Of a stretch of 64,000 nt of DNA, positions 1-8,428 are shown piece by piece. A model generated the notes under the pieces. That model searched no databases. It was not told the origin of the DNA and saw only the letters and a list, made by a program, of their open reading frames with translations. A program made the translations under genes and the position numbers. How positions within the stretch are numbered: the first letter of the stretch is position 1; every line of letters starts with the position of its first letter. Source of the DNA: Bin127 sp965221625 (GTDB taxonomy: Bacteria; Chloroflexota; Dehalococcoidia; Lucifugimonadales; Lucifugimonadaceae); assembly GCA_965221625.1 (NCBI GenBank), contig OZ244903.1, positions 1 through 64,000 of the forward strand. The letters run 5' to 3'.

Positions 1-579
1 GCGCGCCAACACGAGATGCGCGTTGACCACCTCATCATCGAGCTCCAATGCGCGCAAAGCGTCGCGTTTCGCGCCGTTGTAGTCCCCGGTGGCAACTCTA
101 ACCATCGCTCGTTGACCGTAAATCATGCCAACGTTAGGGCGAAGCGAAACCGCGCGATCGTAGCTGTTGATCGCCTCGTCGAACTCCGCCTGCAAGTACA
201 AGGCCTGACCATGTGCCGCCCACGCTCGGGCAAACTCAGGTTCGATCTCAACGATGGTCTTGAAACGCCGCTCCGCGTCTTTGTACTCGGCGCGGTCAAG
301 TGTGCGATGCGCCGAGGAGTACATCGTCACCGTCTCCCGTCTAGCTGGAGTCGGCGTCGCGGTGGGGACAGCTGTCGGCGTGGACGCCGGGGTCGCGCTT
401 GGCATCGGGGTGGACGTAGGGAACGGTGCGAGCGTCGGCAACGGAGTCGGCTCAATCGGCTCGGACGTCCGCACTGGTTCGCGTTCACCTTGGCAAGCGA
501 GCGTCAACGAGGCCAACAGCACCGAACCGACAACTGATGTCAGAACGAGGTTATTCTTGCCGGACCAGTTGATGTTCAT
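1..579 (-). CDS. TPR-repeat lipoprotein, C-terminus cut by window edge
   Basis: The minus strand is open from position 579 to the window edge (193 codons, no stop), so the protein is partial. It starts with a short positive N-terminus, a hydrophobic stretch and a lipobox L-T-L-A-C ending at Cys29, so it should be exported and lipid-anchored. A Pro/Thr/Ser/Ala-rich linker follows (about residues 35-80), as is common in Chloroflexota surface lipoproteins. From about residue 85 the sequence reads as tetratricopeptide repeats (A-W-A-A-H-G-Q-A-L-Y, then F-D-E-A-I-N-S-Y-D-R-A). It is downstream of holA on the same strand. An in-frame GTG at 600 is an alternative start. Plus-strand frames here are shadows. 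Partner and function are unknown; a protein-protein scaffold is the family expectation. Confidence 0.8.
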   Translation of the reverse strand, partial: MNINWSGKNNLVLTSVVGSVLLASLTLACQGEREPVRTSEPIEPTPLPTLAPFPTSTPMPSATPASTPTAVPTATPTPARRETVTMYSSAHRTLDRAEYKDAERRFKTIVEIEPEFARAWAAHGQALYLQAEFDEAINSYDRAVSLRPNVGMIYGQRAMVRVATGDYNGAKRDALRALELDDEVVNAHLVLAR

Positions 580-631
580 ATCCGCAATGATGATACGCAC
601 GTCATGTCGCTTGAGTTTCAGCGTAAACGGA

Positions 632-1597
632 CTACCACCCTGACAACAACATCTCGACCGCCAAACGACGCTCCATCTCACCGGTCTTGATCGCCACGTC
701 CACCGTCAACAAATGTCGATGCATCGCCTTCAGTCTCTGCTCGCCTACCCGTCGTGCTTGCCGACACGTCTTGTCGATCAACCACCCTTGGTTGATGTTC
801 AAACGTCGCGCAATCTCGCTTTGCGGTGTCCTCCGATCCAATAGGTATGCGGCGACAATCAAGAGCCTCAACTGGCGCGCCATGAGCGCAAAGATGCCTT
901 CAATCGATTCGCCGTTCGCGATGAGCTTCTGCATTCCGTCCAGTGCCTGGCTAGTCTGCCCGTCGATGGCGGCATCCAACACGCCGAAAATCCGTGCTTC
1001 ACTGGCGTCAGTAACCATCAAATCAACGTCGGAGCGCGACACCACTCGCTCGTCAACGAAAAGTGACAGTTTCCGAATCTCGCCGTCCAAACGTCGAGTG
1101 TCGTCGCCGCCAATCTCGCTCAAACGCGTTAGCGCATCGGACGAAAACTCAACGCCATGTTGTTGACTTCGCTGTCGTAACCAACTGATGCGATCACGCC
1201 GATCCGGCGGATCATGCACTTCGACCTCGGCAACCGATGCCAGTGTCTTCAACGCCTGATTGGCCATCCGCAGTTTGCCGTACTCGACGAAAATCAGGTC
1301 GTTTGTAATCTGCATCGATTCGGCGGCGATGCGCTCGCCGAACGATTGCCACTCTTTACGGACATTCGCGCCGCGCGTCTCTAACGGCTTCAACATCCCT
1401 TTGACCACCACGGCACGCCTATCGGCAAGGAATGGTGCGACTTTCGCCGCGCCGAGAACTTCGTACAGATCTACGCCCGGAGCCTCGAAAACCACGGTGT
1501 TGGGTACTCGAACGTCCGGTGGGCCGATCGCCTCAATGTGTGCCGTTAAAGAGCTGGAGACCCCGAATTCGTCGTCGCCGTGGAGCAGCCGAATCAT
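632..1597 (-). CDS. holA: DNA polymerase III subunit delta
   Basis: A 321-residue protein, close to the usual length of HolA. It begins M-I-R-L-L-H-G-D-D-E, the N-terminal strand typical of the AAA+-like fold of the delta subunit, and its C-terminal region (A-L-M-A-R-Q-L-R-L-L followed by a helical bundle) fits the collar domain. Delta opens the beta sliding clamp as part of the clamp loader during replication. As usual for delta, there is no Walker A motif. It is divergent from ychF, with a shared upstream region at 1598-1679, and is followed by the TPR lipoprotein gene 52 bases downstream. The assignment rests on overall pattern and length. Confidence 0.87.
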   Translation of the reverse strand: MIRLLHGDDEFGVSSSLTAHIEAIGPPDVRVPNTVVFEAPGVDLYEVLGAAKVAPFLADRRAVVVKGMLKPLETRGANVRKEWQSFGERIAAESMQITNDLIFVEYGKLRMANQALKTLASVAEVEVHDPPDRRDRISWLRQRSQQHGVEFSSDALTRLSEIGGDDTRRLDGEIRKLSLFVDERVVSRSDVDLMVTDASEARIFGVLDAAIDGQTSQALDGMQKLIANGESIEGIFALMARQLRLLIVAAYLLDRRTPQSEIARRLNINQGWLIDKTCRQARRVGEQRLKAMHRHLLTVDVAIKTGEMERRLAVEMLLSGW

Positions 1598-1679
1598 CTC
1601 GCCTCCAGATTAATCGAAATCCCAATTTCTATAATCGAATTGAGCAACTTCAGGCCTCCTTTCTCCACCTTATCTTTCC

Positions 1680-2783
1680 ATGCCAACCGCCATCATCGGA
1701 CTCGCCGCGTCTGGGAAAACCACCATCTTCAACGCCTTAACTCGCGGCACTGTCGACAAGGGGATTTACGGCGCAACCAAATCGGTCAACATCGGCGTCG
1801 GCGAAAAACCAGATCTACGCCTCGACCGGATTTGCCATGCCTTCAATCCCCGCCGCAAAGTCCAGGCAGAAATGACTTTTTGGGACATGCCCACCGACTA
1901 CGCCACCGGCGCAGTGATGGCTCGTGAAACCGTCAACTCTCTCCAAAAATCCAAGGCTCTGCTAGTAGTAGTTCGTGCATTCGAGGACCCTGCAGTCCCC
2001 CATCCAGACGGATCGGTCGATTGGATACGTGATCTTGAGAAGCTGACCTTCGAGATTCTCTTCGCCGACATCGCTCTAATCGACCGACGAATTGAGAGGA
2101 TTGACGACGGCATCAAAGCGATGAAATCGGCCGAGCGAGTTCAAGCCGTTGCCAACATCGAAGCCCTGAAGTCCATCCAATCGAAACTGGAACAAGGCCA
2201 ACGCCTGCAGACGTCGCAAAAGACAGATGCAGAAAACCGTGCTCTGTCAGGGACTTTCATGTTGAGTGCCTTGCCACTTGTGGTCGCTGTCAACATCGGT
2301 GAGGACATGATTGGCGCGGATGCCCAGGAGTTTCGCTCTGCCGCCATCGACGCATTGCCCGCGGGCGTCATTGACGACGCGCTGCAAATTGTCCCCATTT
2401 GCGGATCCGTAGAGGAAGAGTTGCGAACGTTGGATGAGGCCGAAGCATCCGAGTTGCGCTCCGACCTGGCGATCGCAGAAGACAGCACACTTGTCCTGAT
2501 GGACGCATGTCTATCATGCCTCGCCACCAACACCTATTACACCGCGTCGGAGCGTGAAGTACGCGCATGGCATTTCCCGCTCGGCGCAACCGCACCGGAA
2601 GCCGCAGGCATCGTGCACAGCGACATGGAGCGAGGATTCATCCGCGCCGAGGTCGTCGCTTTCGAGGACTTCGCACGCTGCGGTAGCATGGTAGAAGCCC
2701 GTAAACAGGGAGTCTTGCGGCAAGAAGGTCGCAACTACGTCTTCAACGACGGAGACATCGTCAACTTCCTATTCTCCGTTTAG
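1680..2783 (+). CDS. ychF: YchF/Obg-family P-loop NTPase
   Basis: A 367-residue protein matching YchF/OLA1 in length and order: N-terminal P-loop domain, central helical coiled-coil (about residues 130-185), and a C-terminal TGS-like domain ending Y-V-F-N-D-G-D-I-V-N-F-L-F. The specificity motif is N-I-G-E near residue 204, the NxxE form that in this family favours ATP over GTP. The P-loop is unusual: G-L-A-A-S-G-K-T (residues 7-14) instead of the common G-x-P-N-V-G-K-S. YchF proteins bind ribosomes and affect translation and stress responses. It is divergent from holA and 28 bases upstream of a conserved-looking hypothetical gene. Confidence 0.85.
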   Translation: MPTAIIGLAASGKTTIFNALTRGTVDKGIYGATKSVNIGVGEKPDLRLDRICHAFNPRRKVQAEMTFWDMPTDYATGAVMARETVNSLQKSKALLVVVRAFEDPAVPHPDGSVDWIRDLEKLTFEILFADIALIDRRIERIDDGIKAMKSAERVQAVANIEALKSIQSKLEQGQRLQTSQKTDAENRALSGTFMLSALPLVVAVNIGEDMIGADAQEFRSAAIDALPAGVIDDALQIVPICGSVEEELRTLDEAEASELRSDLAIAEDSTLVLMDACLSCLATNTYYTASEREVRAWHFPLGATAPEAAGIVHSDMERGFIRAEVVAFEDFARCGSMVEARKQGVLRQEGRNYVFNDGDIVNFLFSV

Positions 2784-2811
2784 CCTCAGTAACTCAACAC
2801 CAAATCCAACC

Positions 2812-3471
2812 ATGGCACGCAACATTTTCATCGTTCGACTCGTCCAAGCAATTCCCGAACTTGAAGGGTTCGACCAAGTGTTGAACAGCTACTGGGATGC
2901 CGTAAGAAACCAGCTCGAACGACAGCAGATCGGAACCGGTGCCATCAGGCATATCTTCATCGAAACCGTACCGGGTCGCGGCGAAGATGCGCGGGTGGAT
3001 CTGCAAGGCATGAACCCTGCCGCCCTTTCGTTGGTCCAACACCTGACTGCCAACGGTGCCGAGATTCAGGAGTTTGAGGACAAAGATCTCCTGGCGGAAC
3101 TGATCGATTGGGGGATCTGCGCATCGCAACAGTTGACGTCAAACAAGGTTCGACAGGCTGTCGCTACCGGACACGCCGAGAGTGTTGGATTGCGCAACGA
3201 CCATCTAGCCAAGCGATTGAATGACACGATTAAAGACGGTGATACCGCGTTGGTCTTGGCGGTTTCGAGTCAGCTCCCCATACCTGACAGCATCGAGCGT
3301 TTCATCGTATCTCCGCCTGAATTGGATCAACTCGAACGCTGGTTGCGCGCAAAGATGGAAGAAGTCCAACGCGAGATGATGGAGCGCGCTCAAGCCCAAA
3401 CGGGCCAGCAATCGGGCACAAACACCGGTCAAGAACAGTCACCCGCTGGTGGGTTGTGGACGCCACCATAA
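2812..3471 (+). CDS. hypothetical protein, 219 aa
   Basis: I do not recognise a named family. The protein is soluble, with no signal peptide or membrane segment. It begins M-A-R-N-I-F-I-V-R-L-V and has a predicted alpha/beta region to about residue 165. A charged helical stretch follows (W-L-R-A-K-M-E-E-V-Q-R-E-M-M-E-R), and the tail is rich in Gln, Gly, Thr and Pro. Codon use resembles its neighbours. It is tightly spaced between ychF (28 bases) and hemW (32 bases) on the same strand, so co-transcription is likely. A housekeeping role related to its neighbours is possible, but function cannot be stated. Confidence 0.65.
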   Translation: MARNIFIVRLVQAIPELEGFDQVLNSYWDAVRNQLERQQIGTGAIRHIFIETVPGRGEDARVDLQGMNPAALSLVQHLTANGAEIQEFEDKDLLAELIDWGICASQQLTSNKVRQAVATGHAESVGLRNDHLAKRLNDTIKDGDTALVLAVSSQLPIPDSIERFIVSPPELDQLERWLRAKMEEVQREMMERAQAQTGQQSGTNTGQEQSPAGGLWTPP

Positions 3472-3503
3472 CCAACACCTAAATCCAGAGGAAACTGGAC
3501 ACC

Positions 3504-4742
3504 ATGGTTGTCAATGCATCAACCGCACAGTCGCCGGTGGTTCGGCCGATCTTCGAGAATTCCGAAAAACCTTCGATTGCGCTCTACGTCCACATACCGT
3601 TCTGCCTCACCAAGTGCAACTACTGCGACTTCAATACCTACTCCGGCATTGAAGAGTTGATGCCAACGTTTGTAGATGCGTTGAACCGCGAAATCGAACT
3701 CTGGTCAGAGAGAATAGAACATCCTGAGGTCACCAGCATCTTCTTCGGTGGTGGCACGCCGTCGTATCTGCCGACCGATGCGATATCGCGAATTACCGAG
3801 ACAATCTTCACTAACACGCTTGTACGAACCGATGCCGAGATATCGTTGGAGGCCAATCCCGACGACGTGTCGGCAAGCAAACTCGATGCGTGGTTGCAGG
3901 CCGGATTTAACCGCGTCAGCATCGGCGTCCAAACCTTCAATGATCGATTGTTGGGATCGCTCTCGCGTCGTCACGACGGTCACGCGGCCGCGAATGCAGT
4001 AGAAGCCGCGCGATCGGCAGGTTTCGACAACATCAGCATCGACCTCATGTTCGGATTGCCGAACCAGACCACTTCCGATTGGGAACTGACACTCAATAGG
4101 GCGATTGCGCTCGAGACCGAACACCTCTCGCTCTACGGGTTGCAGATTGAGGAAGGCACGCCGCTTCACCGAAACGTCCGCACGGGTGCCACGCCGAGGC
4201 CTGATGACGATTTGGCGGCCACGATGTACGAGATGGCGATGGACAGGCTCGAGTCCGCTGGATATGAGCACTATGAAATCTCCAACTGGAGCAAAACCGG
4301 TTACCATTCCCAGCACAATCTCGCCTACTGGCGCAACCGCCCATATCTCGGCGTCGGCCCCGGTGCCCATTCATCGTTGCAAGGTTGTCGTTTTGCAAAC
4401 TTGAGATCGCCGAAGAAGTACGTTTCAACGTTCAACGGCGATGTACCGCATGCCGAAGGCACCATTCACGAAGGTATGTTTGCTGTTGATTTCATTGAGC
4501 TAACCACTCCGCAGATGGCGATGTCGGAGACGATGATGTTGGGCATCAGGTTGTTGGACGGCGTATCTCGCTTAGAGTTCGAAACACGATTCGGGCGAAC
4601 TCTTGACGACGTGTATTCGGATGAGATTGGCGAGTTGACCCAAGCAAGGCTAATTGACGACGACGGCGATCGCATTCGCCTAACGCGGCGTGGCAAGCTT
4701 TTGGGCAACCTAGTTTTCGAACGCTTCATCTTGAGCGAATAA
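3504..4742 (+). CDS. hemW: HemW-type radical SAM protein
   Basis: A 412-residue radical SAM protein. The cluster-binding motif is Cys34-x3-Cys38-x2-Cys41 (F-C-L-T-K-C-N-Y-C-D-F), followed by the family's F-F-G-G-G-T-P-S segment and a Q-T-F-N-D segment. The arrangement matches HemW, formerly annotated as oxygen-independent coproporphyrinogen oxidase-like; HemW is a heme chaperone that hands heme to acceptor proteins. A true HemN oxidase is longer at the N-terminus and has an extra Cys. A GAGGAAA segment lies upstream of the ATG. It is two bases from the downstream methyltransferase gene, suggesting one operon. Confidence 0.85.
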   Translation: MVVNASTAQSPVVRPIFENSEKPSIALYVHIPFCLTKCNYCDFNTYSGIEELMPTFVDALNREIELWSERIEHPEVTSIFFGGGTPSYLPTDAISRITETIFTNTLVRTDAEISLEANPDDVSASKLDAWLQAGFNRVSIGVQTFNDRLLGSLSRRHDGHAAANAVEAARSAGFDNISIDLMFGLPNQTTSDWELTLNRAIALETEHLSLYGLQIEEGTPLHRNVRTGATPRPDDDLAATMYEMAMDRLESAGYEHYEISNWSKTGYHSQHNLAYWRNRPYLGVGPGAHSSLQGCRFANLRSPKKYVSTFNGDVPHAEGTIHEGMFAVDFIELTTPQMAMSETMMLGIRLLDGVSRLEFETRFGRTLDDVYSDEIGELTQARLIDDDGDRIRLTRRGKLLGNLVFERFILSE

Positions 4743-4744
4743 TT

Positions 4745-5581
4745 ATGGCGAACGAGCCTGACATGAAAAATATCAAGCGACGAGTCGATTTCCCCGATCT
4801 TTTGCAAGAAGCGACCGAAATATGGGATGAAATCTCACCATGGTGGGATGAACAGATTGGTGACGGCAATCCCGCGCAAGATCATCTCATCGAGCCGACC
4901 CAACTGAAGTTACTCGACATCAAACCCGGCCAACGCATTTTGGACATCGCCTGCGGTGCCGGTCGCTTCACCCGCCGCATGGCCGAGGCCGGAGCACAGG
5001 TGGTTGCGTTCGACCACTCCAGATCCTTCATCGATATCGCAAAATCCAAGTCGCGTGCCTATGCAGATCGCATCGACTTCCGCGTCGCCAACGCGGCTGA
5101 TCCCCCAGCCATAGTGGAACTCGCCGACGAACCATTCGATGCCGCGGTTTGCACCATGGCGATCATGGACATGGCGATGATTACGCCACTCGCCCAAACG
5201 CTGCCGAACGTGTTGAAGCCTGGTGGGCGTTTCGTGTTCACAGTCTTGCACCCGGCCTTCAATTCAGACGGCACGAGGATGTCTTTCGAACGCGAGTTCA
5301 AGGCTGCTGGCGTCAACGAACGCTATGCGATATCTGTACCCGAGTATCTGCGAATCCACGCCTGGCTCGGAATCGGCATCAAGACGCAGCCGCGACCTCA
5401 CCGATACTTCCACCGTCCGATCAGCGACGTTTTGAAGGTGTTCTTAGACGCCGGCATGCACTTGACTGCATTCGAGGAACCCGGCTTCCCACCCGAAGTA
5501 ATCTCTGGAAGTTCTGCACTAGCTCCTCTCTGGTCCGAGTTCCCTCTCATCATGGGTGTAAGGTTGGAAGTGGCTCGCTGA
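4745..5581 (+). CDS. class I SAM-dependent methyltransferase
   Basis: A 278-residue protein with the Rossmann methyltransferase motif I L-D-I-A-C-G-A-G-R-F near residues 65-74, an acidic residue ending strand 2 (V-V-A-F-D-H-S), and a post-I/II region P-F-D-A-A-V-C. A V-L-K-P-G-G-R-F-V-F loop, typical of the fold, precedes strand 5. The substrate is not evident from sequence; small-molecule or quinone-type substrates are common in this Methyltransf_11-like group. It begins two bases after the hemW stop, so it is probably translationally coupled and co-transcribed. Confidence 0.8.
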   Translation: MANEPDMKNIKRRVDFPDLLQEATEIWDEISPWWDEQIGDGNPAQDHLIEPTQLKLLDIKPGQRILDIACGAGRFTRRMAEAGAQVVAFDHSRSFIDIAKSKSRAYADRIDFRVANAADPPAIVELADEPFDAAVCTMAIMDMAMITPLAQTLPNVLKPGGRFVFTVLHPAFNSDGTRMSFEREFKAAGVNERYAISVPEYLRIHAWLGIGIKTQPRPHRYFHRPISDVLKVFLDAGMHLTAFEEPGFPPEVISGSSALAPLWSEFPLIMGVRLEVAR

Positions 5582-5656
5582 CCGGAGATTAGCCGACATC
5601 GAGTTTGGCGAGTGGCGGAGTGAACGATTCGGGGAATCGTTCGATAATGCATACAT

Positions 5657-5669
5657 GTCAACTGTTGAC
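5657..5669. promoter_or_regulatory. short perfect inverted repeat upstream of selB
   Basis: GTCAAC-T-GTTGAC, six-base arms around one base, 18 bases before the selB ATG. A GATAAT-like box lies just before it (5643-5648). It could be an operator or a chance palindrome. Nothing resembling tRNA-Sec was recognised in the 105-base gap. Confidence 0.25.
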
Positions 5670-5686
5670 GCCTGTGCAGTGAGCAA

Positions 5687-7540
5687 ATGTTCGTAATTGG
5701 AACCGCCGGGCATGTTGATCACGGCAAATCAACGCTAATCGAATGTCTGACGGGCATCGACCCGGACCGACTGCGCGAAGAAAAGACGCGCGGAATGACC
5801 ATAGAGTTGGGTTTCGCTTGGTTGGAGTTGGAAGACGGTGGTGAAGTAAGCATTGTCGACGTTCCCGGGCACGAACGCTTCGTCAGGACGATGCTCATGG
5901 GGGCCGGCGGTTTCGACTTAGCTCTGCTAGTAGTCGCGGCCGACGAAGGACCGATGCCACAGACACTCGAGCATCTCGCAATTCTCGACATTCTCGACGT
6001 ACAAGAAGGCATCGTCGTTATCACCAAATCAGACCTCGCCGATCCCGAGCTGATAGAACTCGTGGAGATGGAAGTCGCTGAGTTGCTCGAAGGCACTTCC
6101 CTCAGTGGATCTCCCTCCGTCGCCGTCGCAGCCCAGGACGGAATAGGACTGGTTAAACTGCGACGCATGATCACGGAATTCGCCGCGCGTTATGCGCCAA
6201 GAGCCGACAACGGGCGTCCTCGCCTCTTCGTCGACCGCGCTTTCAGCGTCGCAGGATTCGGTGCCGTAGTCACCGGGACTCTCGACGGAGGCGCACTCAA
6301 CGTCGGAGACAACGTCGAGATACTACCCTCTAGGACCCATGCACGCGTCCGTGGTCTGCAGAGCCGTAGGTCCGAGATTGAGGTCGCTGTTCCCGGCACT
6401 CGCGTCGCCGTGAGTTTGAGCGGCGTGTCCCACCGCGATATCGAGCGCGGCGATGCGTTGGTCAAGCGAAACCAGTTCGCAACCACTAACGTCTTCGACG
6501 CCTCAATTCGTTCGATTGTCGATGCCGCACGACCGTTAAAACACAACCACCAAGTAACCGTATACGGTGGTGCGTGGGAGGAACCTGCCACCGTACGACT
6601 GCTTGATCGGAACCAACTGAACGGCGCAGAGCATGGATGGGCTCAAATCAAGATCGCAAACCGCCGTCCAATCGTCCCTGGCGATCACTATGTGATCCGC
6701 GACAGCAACGACACTCTCGGCGGAGGCGTCGCCCTCATCGTAGATGCCCCGCGCCGACGCCGACGTGACGCGGGCGTGCTTGAACAATTACGGTTGCTGG
6801 CCGAGGGTCGCCCGCGCGACATTGTTCTGAATACCCTCTCGAGGCTGCGAGTCGCCGACTGCCAACGGCTCGCAACCTCCACTCATCTATCAATCGGACA
6901 AGTCGAAACCGAAATCGCCGATCTTCACGATGAAGGCGAGGTCGTGATCTTGCGTGCTGGATCCCCGTCTTTCTTTTCGAGTCGCACAGCAATGGATTCG
7001 ATTGCCGACGATGCGAACGCAGCTCTCACCGATTTCCATCGTCGCTTCCCATTGCGACGCGGCATGCCTCGCGAGGAGTTCCGAAACCGACTCAACCTAG
7101 GAGCACCAGAGTTCGACGCTCTCATGAGCCAATCAGCACCGTTAGGCGGGATCGAAGGAGACGCGACGACAGTTCGGGCACCCGGACACTCCGTCGCGTT
7201 GACGGACGATCAGAAAGCAGATATCGATCGATTTCTATCCGTGTTGCGCGAACATCGCTATTCGCCGCCGGCTTGGAACAAAATTGATCCGGAGCTTCTC
7301 GGCTTCCTCGTTGATCGCCGCGACATAGTAACCGCGGGAGCGGAGGTCGCATTCGCATCTGAGGTCTTTGATGAGATGCGCGACCAGATCATCGCATTTT
7401 GCGAGCAAAACCAAGAGATCGCAATCAACGATGTCAGAGAGATGCTGGGTACGAGCAGGAAATACTCGTTGGCACTACTCGAACAACTGGATCGCGACAA
7501 TATTACGATGCGAATCGGGGACATGCGCAGACTCAGATGA
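5687..7540 (+). CDS. selB: selenocysteine-specific elongation factor SelB
   Basis: A 617-residue translational GTPase with G1 G-H-V-D-H-G-K-S-T (residues 8-16), G3 D-V-P-G-H-E and G4 T-K-S-D. The N-terminus M-F-V-I-G-T-A-G-H-V-D-H and the T-R-G-M-T-I-E-L-G-F-A-W segment are typical of SelB rather than EF-Tu. Domains II and III follow, then a C-terminal region of winged-helix type (from about residue 370) that in known SelB binds the SECIS hairpin. SelB delivers Sec-tRNA to in-frame UGA codons, so its presence implies that this genome makes selenoproteins; a candidate lies at 40135-41802. selA, selC and selD were not found in the window. Its stop overlaps the next gene's start (ATGA). Confidence 0.93.
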   Translation: MFVIGTAGHVDHGKSTLIECLTGIDPDRLREEKTRGMTIELGFAWLELEDGGEVSIVDVPGHERFVRTMLMGAGGFDLALLVVAADEGPMPQTLEHLAILDILDVQEGIVVITKSDLADPELIELVEMEVAELLEGTSLSGSPSVAVAAQDGIGLVKLRRMITEFAARYAPRADNGRPRLFVDRAFSVAGFGAVVTGTLDGGALNVGDNVEILPSRTHARVRGLQSRRSEIEVAVPGTRVAVSLSGVSHRDIERGDALVKRNQFATTNVFDASIRSIVDAARPLKHNHQVTVYGGAWEEPATVRLLDRNQLNGAEHGWAQIKIANRRPIVPGDHYVIRDSNDTLGGGVALIVDAPRRRRRDAGVLEQLRLLAEGRPRDIVLNTLSRLRVADCQRLATSTHLSIGQVETEIADLHDEGEVVILRAGSPSFFSSRTAMDSIADDANAALTDFHRRFPLRRGMPREEFRNRLNLGAPEFDALMSQSAPLGGIEGDATTVRAPGHSVALTDDQKADIDRFLSVLREHRYSPPAWNKIDPELLGFLVDRRDIVTAGAEVAFASEVFDEMRDQIIAFCEQNQEIAINDVREMLGTSRKYSLALLEQLDRDNITMRIGDMRRLR

Positions 7541-8016
7541 CGGACGAGATCGACAAGTTGACGTTGGTATTGCATCGTCCGCCCTTCAAAGTGTCCGCCC
7601 TGTCCGCGCTCTTCCGTTCACTACAAGCGGCAGTCCGGGAAATCGCGGCGGCCGGTGAACCGACGGAGAATCTCTTTTCCGCCGCCGAAGGTCCCTTCCT
7701 GGTGACCGAAGTTGATGCCTCAGACGACGGCAGTTTAACGTTTGAGATGTGGTTCGTGGATCGTGACAACTTGCCGTTGCGAGAGCGAACCGCAGAAGCG
7801 TTCGATCGCGCCCTCTCGGAGTTGGAACGCGAGCTCGTCAACGTCTCGCAACACACCTTCTGGGGTGCTCCCGCATACCGCTCTGGACCACACGCTTCAG
7901 ACAACCGGATGTTGCGGTTCATCACGGTCCTCCGTACGTTCCGTTTCGCTACCGTTACATACCGGCGAAGGAGCGTGGAGTTACGCCACGGCACCTTTGC
8001 TGTCGAACGCATTTGA
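7537..8016 (+). CDS. hypothetical protein, 159 aa
   Basis: The start at 7537 overlaps the selB stop as ATGA, so it is probably translationally coupled to selB. A longer frame from 7399 would lie inside selB and is unlikely. The sequence (M-T-D-E-I-D-K-L-T-L-V-L) has no recognisable motif, no Cys-rich site and no membrane segment. It is acidic in the middle (E-V-D-A-S-D-D-G-S) and ends in a basic, beta-rich stretch. I do not recognise the family. The coupling alone makes a selenium-related role a question worth asking, not a conclusion. Confidence 0.6.
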   Translation: MTDEIDKLTLVLHRPPFKVSALSALFRSLQAAVREIAAAGEPTENLFSAAEGPFLVTEVDASDDGSLTFEMWFVDRDNLPLRERTAEAFDRALSELERELVNVSQHTFWGAPAYRSGPHASDNRMLRFITVLRTFRFATVTYRRRSVELRHGTFAVERI

Positions 8017-8025
8017 GTGCGCGAA

Positions 8026-8409
8026 TCAACCGAGACCCATGTCGTGGACTTCGTCCTCATCGAATCCCAAGAAGTGCGCGACCTCATGACGCACTGTCTT
8101 GCGAACTTCGATAGCTAACTTCTCACGCGTCGAAACCATCTCCTCCAACGGACTTTGGTAGATGGTGATCTTCGTCGGCAAACCTGCGCGATGGTGACCA
8201 CCCTCAGACAGTGGCACTCCTTCGGTCAATCCGAAGACTGTATCCCAAGGTTCCAGTCCGAGATCGTGCAACTTTTCGGGCGTCGGTCGATTCTCGACTA
8301 CGACGTCGACATTCTCAACCTGAAGTCGATCGAACAACTCGCTTGGCAGTTCGTGCAGGCCATCAACGACTAATCTGTCGAACTCGTCCTGCGAGACACG
8401 GCACGGCAT
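8026..8409 (-). CDS. small zincin-like metallopeptidase family protein
   Basis: A 127-residue protein with the zinc-binding motif H-E-V-A-H (His108, Glu109, His112), preceded by V-R-K-T-V-R and followed by F-L-G-F-D-E-D-E. This matches the short minimal gluzincin-like family formerly called DUF1025 (PF06262). An I-T-I-Y-Q-S-P-L segment before it is also typical. Physiological substrates of the family are not established. The gene converges with the 7537-8016 gene and lies 19 bases upstream of nfo's end on the same strand. Confidence 0.75.
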   Translation of the reverse strand: MPCRVSQDEFDRLVVDGLHELPSELFDRLQVENVDVVVENRPTPEKLHDLGLEPWDTVFGLTEGVPLSEGGHHRAGLPTKITIYQSPLEEMVSTREKLAIEVRKTVRHEVAHFLGFDEDEVHDMGLG

Positions 8410-8428
8410 TGGTGCGGTCAGGAGTGCC

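Noticed and set aside
5582..5686. Possible selenocysteine tRNA gene before selB
   Set aside because: The gap is about the right length but no acceptor stem, T-arm sequence or UCA anticodon arrangement could be found.
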